Assembly (NCBI GenBank): GCA_011634665.1
Contig: WAEK01000024.1
Location: 75,001 to 139,000, forward strand
DNA: 64,000 nt
Reading direction: 5' to 3'
Source of the DNA: Mortierella sp. BCC40632
Taxonomy: Eukaryota; Mortierellomycota; Mortierellomycetes; Mortierellales; Mortierellaceae
Shown here: positions 35,705 through 49,935 of the stretch, piece after piece
Position numbering within the stretch: the first letter of the stretch is position 1
How the letters are laid out: each line of letters opens with the position of its first letter
Made by a program: the position numbers and the translations under genes
The notes under the pieces: model-generated
Seen by the model: only the letters and a program-made list of their open reading frames with translations
Database searches by the model: none
What the model was told of the DNA's origin: nothing

Positions 35705-37745
35705 GCATTCGAAAAAGCATCAAAGGCGAGAGAGAGAGAAAAGCCACCAAGGGAAAACATCGTACAAACTCACCAGAAAGCAGGAGAAAGAGTCGAACGA
35801 AAATGGCTCGTCCCAGGAGCCAACAATGCATAAGGCTCTTTTTGAGAAAGGGAACAAGAAAAGAAACCTATTAGCCTGTAGTAGAAATGATAGTAGGAGA
35901 TGAAGGTAGCATGCACTCTACGCTTTGCTACTGTCCTCAAAAGAGCGATTTACGCCTCAAATGTCCAGACTGGCACTTTCTGTCAATGCAAAGTATCTAG
36001 AAGCAGGAGAAAAAAAAAAGAGGTAGTCCAAGACGCGTGTGAGTTCAAATCTTTTGTGGAGGATGACGGCAAAGGGGAGGGAGAAGGGGGGAAGGAAGTC
36101 TCTTTACGCAAAGATAACCAAGGAAAACTCTAACGCTCATTGGGTTATCCAAAGTCTGAAAAGGCACGGATCATGGCCTAGACATTACCCACTTTGAACA
36201 GGCCTGAAAAGAACGTGCACACCTCTATGACACATACTTGGCAAAAAGAGAAAGTCTCCTCCATCCGGCATACAAACATACATTCTTTGTGTTCACTGCG
36301 CCTCATGTCTATCAGTTGCGCAATGCCACACGGTATATTCTGGAGACAAACTTGATTGGGGGCTGAACGGCCCTTGGAGGAACAAGCAACATACAAGCGC
36401 AACGCCACCCGCAGGACGCATGGGAATAGATGCGGGAAAGTGAGAGGAGTGCTTGGACTATCGGGGCAGGAAAAAAAAAAAGAAAAGAAAAGTCAGAGGC
36501 GGTGGTGCAGCAGTAGGGTTCGGAGAGGTTGGAGCACTTGGGATCTGTGCGTGGTGCTTTAACAGTTGTGTGTGCAAGGTCAATTCGAGCTCTTCTACCT
36601 GCCGCAGTAAACTCTACTCTGCCCTGCATGGTGGTGTTGTGGCGGAGAAAAAAAAAGTCTTTCTCGATCACTCTAGCTTGTATTCCTGCACTGCCTCATC
36701 ATTACAACATTCCTTGGCGAACAACGTGGAGATAGAGAAAGGGCCCACACATACACAAGATACACAAGCATTTATATTCGAAAACAGGGGCGGACTCGAT
36801 GGACGACAACTGCCTTGAAAGAGCGAGCAAGAAAGAGTGGGTCGAGTTCTAACCGGTCTCCTTGTCCTAGATCCTGGAGTCTATTTGGTGGCTGACGAAG
36901 GGCAGTCACCAGAGTGGTCTCTGCTACAAGACTCGCATGCCCCATCACCAGTCTGTTCATGTTCTAGTGATTTAATTAATCTAAGTGTCCTCCTTCTTGT
37001 CTGTCTCTGTTCCAGCCTTCAAGTCATATTGCCTCGACCTTCTCTGCTAATAGACCTCATTTCAGCCTCAAGCGCTGATAGGTGTCCAAAATGAATATTC
37101 TGTTGCAGCTCTCTCTCTCAGGGATTGTACCTTGCTTGAATGCTCAGTGATGAGTAAGGACAGCCGCACGGGAAACCAGGTCAGACGGAATATAATTATG
37201 GGGGACCTTTTTTTTAAAAAAAGAAACAAGCAGTGAGTTCACAGGAGACCTGTCCCCAAGCACGGCCCGTATCCTTTCCTGCATGGACACGAGGGATATA
37301 AGTATAACAGGGACCTCTGTATCTTATTTTTTTTCTTTCTGTCTTGTGAGCATTCTCTTCAATTTTCTACAAATTGCAATATGCAGGGAGCCAGTCCAGT
37401 CGAATGGCTTCGGTCCGACTCTTCTCCTCCCTCCCCCCCAGCCTAACTCTACCCAATATTGAGCCCGTCCCTATCAATTGACATCTGACGGTCAAAAAGC
37501 ACCCAAAAGTAATCGAATCCTTTATTTGCACAATTTTCCTCTTTAGGTGAGCAAACCATCTGCGCCAAAAGAGGCAACACTCGAACGGAGAAAACGGCCA
37601 AGAGTTTTTGGTGGGATGTGATTGGTGCTCAGGGTTTGGTCAACCCAACCAGCTCAGGGAGAACTGGGAGAATAGGAGAGAGCTCAGGATGAAATGCGGC
37701 CCGAGAGAAGAAGGGCAGGATGAGAAACTTGTTACGTTACAGTGG

Positions 37746-37901
<156 letters not shown>

Positions 37902-40229
37902 CTTCAAGTGACCTTCCTAGGGAGAGAACGTGTGGACCCAATTCAACCTGTCAGGCACTCGCATGAAAAAGGAAAGACAGTCTGGTTTTATTTCTTTTGG
38001 AGTTGAACCTCTTGACAACAGAAACTATCAAGGGCACTTTTGAACAATTTAGTCATCACTACCATGACCAGATGCTTGGCTATAACCCTCTAACTCTATA
38101 TTGGAGGTCATCCCCACATCTGGTGGAAATGACGGATGCATTATGTGCAGAGGCTTTCTCCCATTCGTGGATCGAGGATTCACTTAGTAATGGTGACAGG
38201 AGAGGAAGATTCAACGGATCGAGTCTGCAAAAGTTACTGGTTACTGGTTGATGGAAAAGGAGAATGCACAAGGTGAGGGGTGTGCATGACTGCTAATGGT
38301 ATGACCGCCCTTGTTCTTTGGTTTCTTTTTCTTTTTTCTTTTTTCCTTGTTCGGTGACTCTCGCGCCCCGTCTTTTTTTCTCTCTCTCTTTTCTAGGTCA
38401 TCTTTTTTTAGATCCTGCATCACTAGCAACCATTTATACGGATCCCAAGGGGTTCCAATTCTATCTCAATACCCATCAAAAGAGTTTAAGGGAAGCAAAG
38501 AGAAAAAAAGGTAAAGAGAGGGCCCAGTTCGATAAGCACACAAAGGAACGCGGATAGATAGCATCTTGTCAATCGCGGAGATGAGTATAGCGATGGATGG
38601 CGTGAACGGCAACAGATCGTGAAGGGAAAAGTGTGTAGGTAAGGCGGATATAAACGAGATTCTAAGCATCAGTACCAAGAGAAAAAATGGTTGCCTCAGA
38701 TTTGATGGCACCATGGGGGAAAAGCACAAGGAATCACGCATTTTGATTGGTCCTCCTGTTTAGCCTGCAGGCAATTGGCATTGGTGTCTGTGAGTCTGTG
38801 CGGAGAACTAATGATCAGTCTAGTTTAGAAAGCCCAGCTGGACAAGACGACAGGGACTGCAGGTCCAGCAGCCAGGGAAGAGGCAATGTTTGGAGAGAAG
38901 AGGGAGGGGCCCCCTCCTTTGCCTGGTTCTACCCCCAAAGCCAAGGCACCAATGAGATGCGAGATCCGCAAGATTCCCTACTACAATTAACCCGGTGCAG
39001 ACGTTTACGAGAGTTTAAGTCGGGTCAAAGATGACAGCAAAGAATCGACGGCCATCCGACCCTTCATTGGTGTTTAAAAGAGATCGGTCTCCTCTAAGAG
39101 TGACATCCCTACCCGCATAGCATGAGCACTAAGTCTCTTCAGAATCTAGACCTTTTTCACAGCGATTTTGAGAAGGAAATGTCATGACATAACAACCAGT
39201 CTTGACAGAAAACCCGATGTCATGGCAAGGCGTATGACTGGAGGACAATGGTGTGGAGGAACAGTGGCGGCGTTTATTTACAGGCACTCAGGGCTTGGCT
39301 CCCAGTGGTGCCCGGAATTTTAACAAAAGTATTTTTAATATTTTGTGCAGCTTTGTGATCGTGTGCTAGACAGCCATTTCCTCTTCATTCCTTTGACCGA
39401 TCAGTGTGGATGGTTCACTCAGAGCTTTCTACCATGCACATGCAGTTACAGAATAACATCTTGTGGTACCATGAGAGGCCAAAAGGCCAAGGGAGATGCG
39501 TTAGAGCGATGGGACGAGTTGGGTGATGTGGAGTCGACCAAAGAGGACAACAAATTGCTCCGCGCGAAGACATATCCGAATGGTGCATGTTTGTCTACTG
39601 TTCCCTGCGTGCTCAGTAGTTAATTTACTGCAGACAAAGCCCTAAAGCACCTTTCTTTTTTCAAGGTCGAGTCGATGAGAGCCCCCCTTTTTCCTGTGGC
39701 CCTTACTCTGGAACGAATTGGATTCTGGGAGTGTCGCGGCGCTTTTTATTACCTCGGGTCTCTATGCTTTTCGAACCACACACGACACGATAGAGAAGAG
39801 GCAAGACCCTCGACGATCCACAGCTCTTTTTCTCTCTGCTCCATGCTGAAACTCTTTCTATTTGTTCCCCTTCAGGCCTTGCACTCTAGTCGGCATATTG
39901 TTTCTTTGTCCATTTCAAAGAACGAAGAAGAAAGAAAGAAAGAAAGAAAGAGATAGAAAAGAGAGGGAGGGGGAAAAAAGGGCTGATTGTTAGGTGGTGC
40001 CTCCACGAAATAGACTACAAAATTCCAGTAAGCGGGATAGACTATAGACCACACCCCTCTTGCACCCCACCCACCCTCCTTACTCTTTCCTCTCTTTTGC
40101 CTATTATTTGTCAACATTTTGATGGTTGAAGACTCCGTTTTCTTGGTGGCCATCGCCATCAAGTTAGAAAAAATATCCAGCGAAAGAGCATTGAGAATGC
40201 GCTTGAGTCAGGGGGTGTGCTTTCTTTTT

Positions 40230-40257
40230 CCTTTTTTTTTTTTTTTTTTTTTTTTTT
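40230..40257. repeat. long poly-T run
   Basis: About 27 T in a row, one of many in the gene-less region. Confidence 0.9.
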
Positions 40258-43200
40258 GTCATTTAACAAATCCTCGAGTGTGAGTGGGGTTGTGTGATCG
40301 AGCCCGGTCAAAGATGTCTGAGGGGTGCGATATTCATAGGAGAATGAGCGTTCTTCATCCTCTTATGAGTAATGAGTAACGCACAAAATGCGTGTAATGC
40401 GAGAGTCCAAGCGTGCATGGAGTTTGTTCTCTATGGTTGCTCTGACCTCTTTTTGTTCTACTCCATCCCCCCTTACACTTTGTTGTTATTGTTATTGTTA
40501 TTTTTTTTTTTTTTTTTGGCACAGAAGTCAATGAATTTACCAATTTAACCCCATCAGACATGCAATTCATATGTCCATCAGTGAACCGCACAGATAGGGT
40601 ATGACCGATATCGAGGAAAGAAGGAGAAGAAGAGGCGCAGGAACAACAACACGTTTTGAAGTGAACCAGGCCCATTATTCTGGTCAAGTCTCCTAGAGAG
40701 GCGGAGAAAGGAAGGAGACCATTTTCACCCGATACACTGGTTGGACAATGCAAACGGAAAAGAAAGGGGAAGGCGAAGGACGAAGGACGAAGGGGCGAGA
40801 TCAAAACGATCTTTTTTTTTTTTTTTTTTTTTGAGCACACTCCTCCTCTTCCGTTTCTCTTTTTTACACCACGTTCTTTCGTTCTTTTCGTCCATGGCGA
40901 GGATATGTGATGCCTTCGGATACGGCAAACATACTATGTGAATATCTTGCTCTTACTGTCAGTATGGTCCGTCAAGTTTGGCCGTTTGTTCGAGCGGTTA
41001 GAGCCTCGCGATATGCAAGACAAAGCATCAAAGGAAGTAACGTAGAGTTGAGGCTGTCCTAGAACGTTTGCCTCGCTATCGGATGCCAAGTACTTGGTGC
41101 GGAATACCTGGCTCTTTCAATGGCTGGCGTCTGGGCCAAAGCGTGGTCTGGACGAAAAGATACGTGGATGTGAATGGGACGTTCTTGGTTCCGTGCTCAA
41201 TTAACCAACATCCAAGACTCTCTCCCTTCCTTTTTGACCTTTGCTCAACTGTCAAAGTACCTCTACTCCTGCACATTTCTCTCAAGACTCCTTTTTGTTT
41301 TGTGCAGTTATGCAAATACCTCTATTCATGCAACACCCCTCGCCGCTTTCCATTGCCGTCTCATTCTTTTACTTGGCCAAAGTAAAGAAGGTCAAGTTGG
41401 GAGCATCCTGCATGGGTACCGTGCTATTTAGCCAGTTTTGTTATCTCTTTTATCGTTTTTTCTGCTGGTAAAAGTGTCCCTATCGAATGTTTGCTAAAAA
41501 TAATCAAAAGTCTATGGTCACTATCAAAGAGTCGGACAGAGGAAAGGAAGGAGGAGGAAGAGGGAGAAGACATTTCACGCATGCATCTCGACCCAGTCTA
41601 TGGGGTTTTGAGCAGTCCACTGATACATGGATCCTGTGTGTTCGTGTGTGCGTGGAGAAAAGGGGGGGGTGGGGGAAGGTCATGTACGCTCGCTGTAGAC
41701 TCTGCTCCTTGAACTGAGCAAGGCTAGGATGGTTAGCTCTTTTCTGCATAGATAAAACGCGTGCCTTCATTCGAACGCGCTTTTTTTTTCTTCTCTATCC
41801 CGGCATGGGCAAGGGAGAAAGGAGGAAAGGAAGAAGGGGAAAAAGAAAGAGGCCAGGCAGGTCCCTTGTTATTTTCATGGTCAGGTCACAGGTTTACTAA
41901 CTTTTTTTCACTCCTCCTACACCCTTGATCTCAACCTCTCTCTGTTTCTCTCTCTCTCTTCTGTCCTCGCTTGATGCGAGCATCGGTTGGTGCATGTGTC
42001 CCATGGATGGTTTGTGCGTTTAGAGAAGAGTAGAACCTTTCAGAGCTAGCAGGAAAGAGAAAAGAGTGGTCTGACCGCCTTTTTTTCTTACTCTCCCGCT
42101 CGTTTTGACGAAACGGTAAACAACCAACAGGAGATCGGCGAATAGGCTTCACATGCTCAAGGAGAGAAAGACTGAGAAGGCGAGTCAATGCTGCAAGTCA
42201 ATGCTGCAAGCCCAACTCCGTTTCTTAGTGAACGTGTTGAAAAGGGAGGACAGCATTCCCAGAAGAAAAGTCTGACAGACAAAAGGTCGAAAGGTCAAGA
42301 CTAGATCAGAATGGAATAGGCTCAGCCCAGAAAAATTGACTCGAGGACGACACAGTTACCGGGATGGAGTCGGTAGCGGAAGGGAGGAGTCGCAGGACCA
42401 AGAAAAGAAGGGGCTCGAGTCTCAATCCCCCCCTGGGCAGATGTCTGTGCAGACTGGGATCTGATTTTCTCGGAGAGATTTGCTTCTCAGGCCTACTTAC
42501 TGCATTCGCAACAGAGGATGGAACCCAGCCCAGGAGGGATGCGGATTGACTTTTTGTCGCCTCACGCATTGCTCGCTGTGGTTGTGGTTTGTGCGTTTCA
42601 GTCATCTTGCATGACCGGGGGGGGGGAGAAAGAGAAGGGAGAAAGGTCAAGGGGAAGCGAGAAAAGGGTAGAGAGCCAAGCCCGAGGGGAAAAAGAGTCG
42701 TCGCAGAAGCTCTCTTATCCTACTAAATGCCGTCTTCTATGCCTCTTAACGCGAACAGGCGGAGCAAATAGAAGAAAGCGCGACGATAGGGAGGTAGACC
42801 GAACTGTAATAGACACGATTTTGTTTTTTCAACATTTTGGCGAGGAAAGGAGAGGCAGGTCACCTTGAAGCTACGGTGTTCAACTAGTTTGCTCCCTCTC
42901 AGCGCCATGTTTCCACCTTGCTGCTCAATAGGCGAGGCAATTTGCATCAAAGGAGAGCCACGCAGACAGATAAAAAAAAAAGGCCTCGGAAGTACGTAGT
43001 TCTCCGATTTCCCGAGCAACTTTTTTTTTCTGAGCAGTCGCCAAAGAGTGAAAAAAACGTTTGACTTGGAGTCGATTCGACCCGGCCGTACCACCCGAGC
43101 AGTCGACAAGAGAACGGACTCTGTATCCCCTCTCGGCTTTCTATCCCCGCAGAGCCCTGATATTGACTTTCCAAAAACAGACAACACAGGCGAGTGACTC

Positions 43201-45218
43201 GAACTGACGCGGGTGGCTCCGAGAAAAAGAGATCCACAACAATCGAGTCTGGACAACGGGAGAAGTGGATGAGAAGTTGACCCAGGGGTCGGGAGAGATA
43301 TTGAGAATAGAGGAAAGTATGTTTTTTGTTTACGGGAGAGAGGGTCCTTTGGTGGTTCCTCAATCCTTTTTAGCAAAAGAGATCGCATTCCTGCAGTGGT
43401 GTAGAGATATATCTCCAGTGTATACCCCTTTCCTTTCCACTCTACCCTCCCCAAGTAAACCATTTTTTTTTTTTTTTTTTTTTTTACTTTTCTGGGCCAT
43501 TCTTTCCCAACAGATTCTGCATCCGAAAAGGCGCAATAAGGTTTGCCACGTTTTTTTTTGTTTGAGGCGCCGAGGGCGGTGTGGCAAAGAGAGGAAAAGA
43601 AAAACCACCGGGGGTTGACCGTTAGGCGCCGTCTCAAAAAATATAACATTTCGATATCTTTCCCCCTTCCTTTCTCTTGTATTGTCAGGCACCACTCACC
43701 GCGGGGAGATGGGAATGAAGATGAGCAACGCAGACACTGTTCACCGGGCGGCCAGACAAACTCTCGGCTCTCTCCCACTCACTCTCCCTTTCGGCCTCGT
43801 GTCTCGGCATCTCGGCATCTCGGCCTCCCCTGTCTGCCTCCTCGTGCAAATCTCTTTTCGATGTCCTACAGGAGAGGAGATATTCTTTCCCTACCCGACT
43901 TTCGGTCAGCATTGTACCGTCCAAGCCGAACCCGCTCCAGCCCGGCTAACACAACCTTGGGGCGAAAGGCGATACTTTTTCTTTGGCTTCTTGCAGAGAC
44001 CTCATTCCGTTTTAGGACCTTTGTATGGAGTAAAGCAAAGACAAAAAGTCAAGTCGACTATGTAACACTGTATGCTTGGGCATGACGTCTTTTGCAGTTG
44101 CGTTTCTTTACACTTTTTCTTCTTCCTTGCCTTGATTTTTTTTCCACGACCATGCATCCAATGCGCATGAATATCCCTCTTGTTGCAAGTTGCTGCAGAG
44201 AAAAAACTCTTTTTTTCCCGCCTCTTACTTTTCTAATCTCTTCTTGATACTCGCCATGTTTTTTGCTTCTTTGCTTGCCCTGCATGGCTGACAAAGACGT
44301 ACATGTCAGTCGATGTTGGGCAATGTCCGCATTGCTTCATGCTCTCAGGATAGCCAAAGTTCTGCATCAACTCCGTCATGGACCAACTTGTCTGCTCTTT
44401 CCAATATACTCCTTTTGATCAAGGTGGATTGGCTGGCTCTAGACCTGACTTACGAGGGTGCCGGGGAGGTCGTCAAGAATTTTTTCCTTTTGCTTTTTTT
44501 ATTTTGGATCTCCTTCCCTCTGTCATCTTTCTTCCACCTCACGAGGAGAAGAGTACATTGAGGCTGTCTTTCTAATGTATCCTTGGAGACTGAAGTAAAA
44601 AGAGGAAACTGCGAAAACTTTTTTTTAGGAGACCTCAGGCTATCACCTCTGGACGAGAACCGAAGCAATAGTTTAAGGAGAGATGTAGAGGCTGGCGGCA
44701 CATTGGATGCTTACGAACGAGTGGACACTGCACATTCACACACGCATAGATTTTACTCTTTGTGTATTTACCATGTGCACATGGCGGTAGGGTGTACATA
44801 CATACACACCAAACAACCTTGGCCTGAGGTCTGTCAACCAAACAATCCTTTTTTTTTTTTTCGCTACCCCCCCCCATCCCTCGCAATGATGTTCGACTTT
44901 AGCTCATTCTCTCTCTCCTCCAGCGAGATCGTCTCGTTAGTACCAGGCCAAATGACTAGCCCTATTGCCATTCGGAAAGGAAAAAGAAAGAAAGAAATAC
45001 GAAAGCCAAAGAAAGGGGAGAGGGGTGGGAGAAAGAAAGAAAAGCGCGGGTTGTGCCAGAGGGAAAACCTCGAGGACGCGAGGACGCGCATGCCCACTCT
45101 TGTTCACTTGTTGGGCACTCACCCTTTCCCGCCTCTCTCACGAAATCTCTCACGCAATCCTTTTTTGAGCACGAGCAGGGGAAAGCGAGGAGGAAGGAAA
45201 GAGGGAAAGAAGATAAGG

Positions 45219-45225
<7 letters not shown>

Positions 45226-45261
<36 letters not shown>
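45226..45261. repeat. (GA)n microsatellite
   Basis: GA run with one interrupting C. Confidence 0.9.
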
Positions 45262-45264
<3 letters not shown>

Positions 45265-45817
45265 AAAGCAAGCGAAAGCAGGCGGGAGGATCATGGAGGA
45301 TACTTTGAAAAGGGCTCCTCTGTCACCCTTTCTCCCCAACATCCTATTCAGGAACAGGTCATAGTTCAGGCACCAAAACGCAAGCTTTTTTTCAGGCACA
45401 CAGACCTGGTGGGCCAGGCGGGCACGGGCACGGGGCATGGGCACAAAGGGATCGAACACAATAGGGCTATCCTTGGCCTATTCGGCATGACCAGAGGGGA
45501 AAAGGAGAGAGAAGAGGGACAAGGCTTGGGAGAAAGGTTTTGTCTGTCGCCTCGACACATTCTCTCACTGCTCACCGTGCTCATCAATGACTGAATGGAT
45601 GCATCCTCGCCTACCCCTGCTCTATCTATCTATCTTTTTCCCTCCTGCCCTCCTTCTCTTTCTCAATTTCTCTTTCTTGTAAGCTTAGGCCCTTCATTGA
45701 CATATGGGTTGGTCGGCTGCTTGGTTGGTTCATTTTCTCCATCTGTTGACAGGGGCTGTTGTTGAGAACCTCGACGATCGGCGGGACAAATAAGTAGAGC
45801 CAAGAGAAGGGAGAAGC

Positions 45818-45818
45818 G

Positions 45819-45848
<30 letters not shown>
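45818..45848. repeat. long poly-A run
   Basis: About 31 A in a row. Confidence 0.9.
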
Positions 45849-45853
<5 letters not shown>

Positions 45854-46529
45854 GTAGAAGCGACGTTTCAGTAGAGTCAAGAAAGGATGGAGCCTCTTCC
45901 CATTGAGAATATCAGTCCAGACACTCATCTAAACCGCAGTTAAATTGAGGGTGGAAAAGAGAATGAGAGAGAGACGCGCCTCCTTTTGATTACAGATAGG
46001 AGCGACGAGTATGTAGCTTTGTTTCCTTATTCTTGAAAAGATACAGTTCAAGTTTAAGAGAGGCGGGAGAACGTTCTAGGTGGAGGCGACAATGCGGAGT
46101 GAATGGATGACTTTTTTCCTTTCCATTGCGTGGCAGGCCACGCGCGGTGTCAATTGACGAGCGTCAAAAAAGTAGCCTCGAAATTGAACAACCGATGCTT
46201 TTTTTTATCCCCTACCCGCTCCACTGAACAGTTGTACCTACTGCAGACTTTGTACTCGGTTGTACCTAAACTCTCTCCTCTCTCTCTCCCCTCGCTCTGC
46301 TCCTTACCAGCCTAACTGTCGCGATTGTTTGTAGACCTACTGCGGGAGACGTGGATGTACATTTGTAAAGAGAAGAGAGAATGGGCGGAGTGGGAGAGAG
46401 GGAGGCAGAGACGATAGCCAGACTATAGTCTGGTTCTCGGTTCAAAAGGAGTGTAAAAAAGAACCTCAGTTAGCCCTTCAATTGCGATTTGCGTTCAGTT
46501 ACGGTCGATGGCGAGATGGATTTGTCAGA

Positions 46530-46557
46530 CAAGAGAGAGAGAGAGAGAGAGAGAGAG
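46530..46557. repeat. (GA)n microsatellite
   Basis: About 13 GA units. Confidence 0.85.
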
Positions 46558-47310
46558 GAATGGGAGCAAAAGCGCAGCCTTCTTTCGAGTCCCCACTCGT
46601 TTTTTCTTTTCTCGCTCCGCCTTTGTTTTCTCTTCTGTGAGAGAGCGCAGGGCTGTGAAATATCCTTTTTTTTCTCTGCTTCTGAGCACGGGCGTTATCC
46701 GATCGGGTGTAGAATGCGTTTCCTCCCCTGTTTGTTTCTCACCTGCTCCATCTACTCCAGCCTACACAGAGGGGGATCCTCGGGCCGGGGAGGAACTTCG
46801 TCCTGACTGTTCTTCCGTTCTTCTGGCGACTCTCTTAATGCACATCGAGCCGTCAGACACAAACCCCTACCAATAAAACCCGTTTTTTGGTCACGCTGAT
46901 TTGATGCCACGGGGGAGGTGGATGAGCAGAACGAAAGGGAGCACGGGGACCCGGGGCAAGTCAAGCCAAGACAAACCGGCCAAGGCTGTCTCTGCAGCAG
47001 CCGCAGTTCGGACCGACTGACCCAGCGATAACAACATTGCACAACATCATTCAAACAACAATATTTTTTGTGGTTGTGGAGAGAGCATGGAGCCAAGAAC
47101 AGAGGGACCAGGGCCTAGGCGGTAGGGGAGGAGCAAAGGGAGTTATTGCATTGTGATGGCAAGAGAAGGAAAATGCCTAGACTGAGCCAAAGGTAGATGA
47201 GCCAATGTGGGCACCGCCTCCGCCCGTTCAACTGCCTGCTCCTATCCTTGTCACCTGGCAGCCTACTGCTCCTCACATCGCCGCCCCCGCATGTCTTTCT
47301 GCGAGTCGAG

Positions 47311-47353
47311 AGCAAGCCCTGGCCCTGACCCTGGCCCTGACCATGGCCTGACC
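47311..47353. repeat. 12-bp CCTGGCCCTGAC tandem repeat
   Basis: Three head-to-tail copies of a C/G-rich 12-mer, the last diverged. Confidence 0.7.
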
Positions 47354-47962
47354 TCTGTCCCCTAGACTGCGAGAGCAACAGCCATGAGCGACTAGTATTT
47401 TTATCCAATGGAGGGATGATATGATGGCTCCGTTTTTTTTTTTTTTTTTTTTTTGGTTGTTGCATGCATGCAATGCAAAAACGTCTGCCTGTCAGTCGGC
47501 TATCGACTGGATGGGATTGTGCAAGGTCAAAAGGTTCGACACCCAATTAAAAAAGAAATAACTCTTTTCGCTCAGACGTGACATGGGGGGGGGGAGGAGA
47601 GGAGGTCTAGTCGAGGGCCATGAGTTCGACTGCACCAGGCCTATTTGGACGAAAAGGGGAAGAGGAAGCACTGGGAAGAGAAAACGTGTCAAAGTCTCAT
47701 TTCCTTCAATCCAAATGTTGGCCTTGTCTGCAGGCCAGCCTGGCCGCCTTTATTCTTCCTTATCCTTATCCTCTCCCTTTCTTTCTTTTTTTATCCACGG
47801 ACAGAGTAAGCATGGCAAACTTTACATTGGATGATGCCCAGGGCATTGGAGGAAAGGAGAAGACGGGGATGGGTAGATGGGCATGTGTGCTGGTTCCCAT
47901 TCTGTGGCTGCCGACAACACCATCCTTCTGAGGGTCCTAAATCAACTGCAAAAAAAGGGGGG

Positions 47963-48000
<38 letters not shown>

Positions 48001-49935
48001 GGGATGAAGCTGCGTGGTGTCTACCATGCTCGAAACGACTAGGACATGCACACATTTGTACAAAGGTGAAAAAAAGGAAGGAAGCAGGTAGAAACTGCAC
48101 TGGTGGAGAACGCTTGCGTCTCAACCTAAGCGCTGCCTCGCTTGCTCGCTCTCACAGGTGTCCTCTCCTTGCTTGGCACTACACCAGAATACGCAGCCGA
48201 ACGTGTCTGCTCGACAACTCTGCCCGGTCTACACCACACGTCGGTTCGGGACAAGTGCGTGCGTAAAAAAATGAGAGAGAGAGAGAGAGACACTACCGTT
48301 CCTGTTCCACCTCATCGGTCTCTCTCACCTATTTTATGTCCCCACTCCATCCTCCTTCTTATCTTCCAATAACCGAAAGTCGAGGGTGTGCTCTGTGCAA
48401 GAGCGTGAGGAGAGAAACAGAAGGAGAGAAATGAGGAGGACGCAGCAGCCTGATCCAATGCTTTCCAAGCACACCCCATTCTTTGAACCTTTGGTTCAGC
48501 ACCCTCCTCTCAACCAAGAATGGTCCTGACCATCTCTTCTCCTTCCCACCGGCTTGTTGCATTCTCGGTGGCCATCGAACTTGTCCCCTCTCTCTCTTCT
48601 GACCAATCTTCTTTGGGCGCAACTTGGTCAGTCTTTCTCGGTGCCTTACGCTGTTGATGTTGCTGAGCAACAGACGAGAGGGCGTGTCCCCCCCCCTCCT
48701 CGCACTTCACCTTCAACCCCCCCCCCCTTTCTCCTTCACCATGACCACCACCACCATGAACACCACCACCATCAACGAACAGCACGAACTCACATTTTTC
48801 GGATGTGGTAACTGTGCTATGGCTCGAGAGACTCTTTCGTTACGAGTTCTTTCCACCGTCTTCTTTCTCTCCTCGTTCCTTTCCCCTATTCCGAGACTGG
48901 CAAGGAAAAGAGCAGTCGAGAGGAGAAGAGAGAGAGAGAATGAGAGCGAGTGAGAACGAAAGTGAAGGGTGATAGGAAGGATAGGTGGAGAGCAGAAAGA
49001 TCAAGTGGCGCGGCACTCAGCCGAAAGGGCGCAGGCGAGGAAAAAAAAAAGATGGCCGATTTCACGACCGAATAAAGAAGCGATCATTCCACTCCTAGTC
49101 CTCTTGATATGATTTACGTGTCTGTCTCCACACATTCACATAGACAATCCTTTGGGCTGGATAACGTTCACTGACCAAGTTATTGGAAGGGCACTGCATT
49201 GGGTTCAAGTATAGAGTGGTATTGGGTCATACTGGAAATATTTATATAAAAAAAAGCGAGAGGCATTCATAGCATAAGAAAGTCCATCATTGGACCCAAA
49301 CAAGGCAATCATAGAGTTTTTTTTTTTTTCTTTTCTGGATATCATTTATTTTTTTGGTTTTGTTTTGTTCAAACGTGGGTATAAATGGATTTAAATCTAC
49401 AGAAAAAGAAGCAAAGCAGCGGGTATGGAATCCGCACTGAGAAAAAGAAAGAGAAATAATGAAATAGAAGTGGTTCAGTGCCAGAGGTCAACTCCCACCA
49501 GCAGGGAGGCGTGGCAAAGAACAAACAGAGAAAAAATAGTAATTGGACAGAGCTGAGAATTTTGTCGAACAGAGACCAGTGAGGCGGTATGGGGGTCGCC
49601 AGAGTGGTGAGAGGACTTTGAATATTGGTCGAATCATTGGCGGCCGATCTGTCGAGGCAAAAAAATAAGAAAAGTATCGTATCCAAAGGGGGGACCAGGT
49701 TCCCCTCATAAAAAGAGTTGAGGTGGAGAGACCGTGGACCGGTTGGTTTCCTCGAGTAGGAGAAAGGGTGCCTTTCCCAGAAAGAAGGTGGGGAGGACCG
49801 CAGAAGAGAGCAGCAACAATGATAGTTTTCGTATCAGGCGGAAGAGATCACGCCCATGGGGAGGAAGTAGTGTTTTTTTTTTTTCCCTTGTGTGTTGGTG
49901 TTCAGAAGCGCAAAAGTAATGGACTGCGCGACTTC

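Noticed and set aside
35580..35860. Minus-strand candidate exons ending DLVEQIKV and stop at about 35580, with a GTGAGT donor upstream
   Set aside because: The frame runs through a 20-bp tandem repeat and no upstream exon gave a convincing protein; it may be a small terminal exon but is unsupported.
40966..41060. tRNA-like string TTCGAGCGGTTAGAGCC resembling a D-arm of Leu/Ser tRNA
   Set aside because: No matching T-arm (GGTTCGANNCC) or acceptor stem pairing follows within tRNA distance.
47520..47560. GGTTCGACACC, similar to a tRNA B box
   Set aside because: No A box at the right distance and no stem around it.
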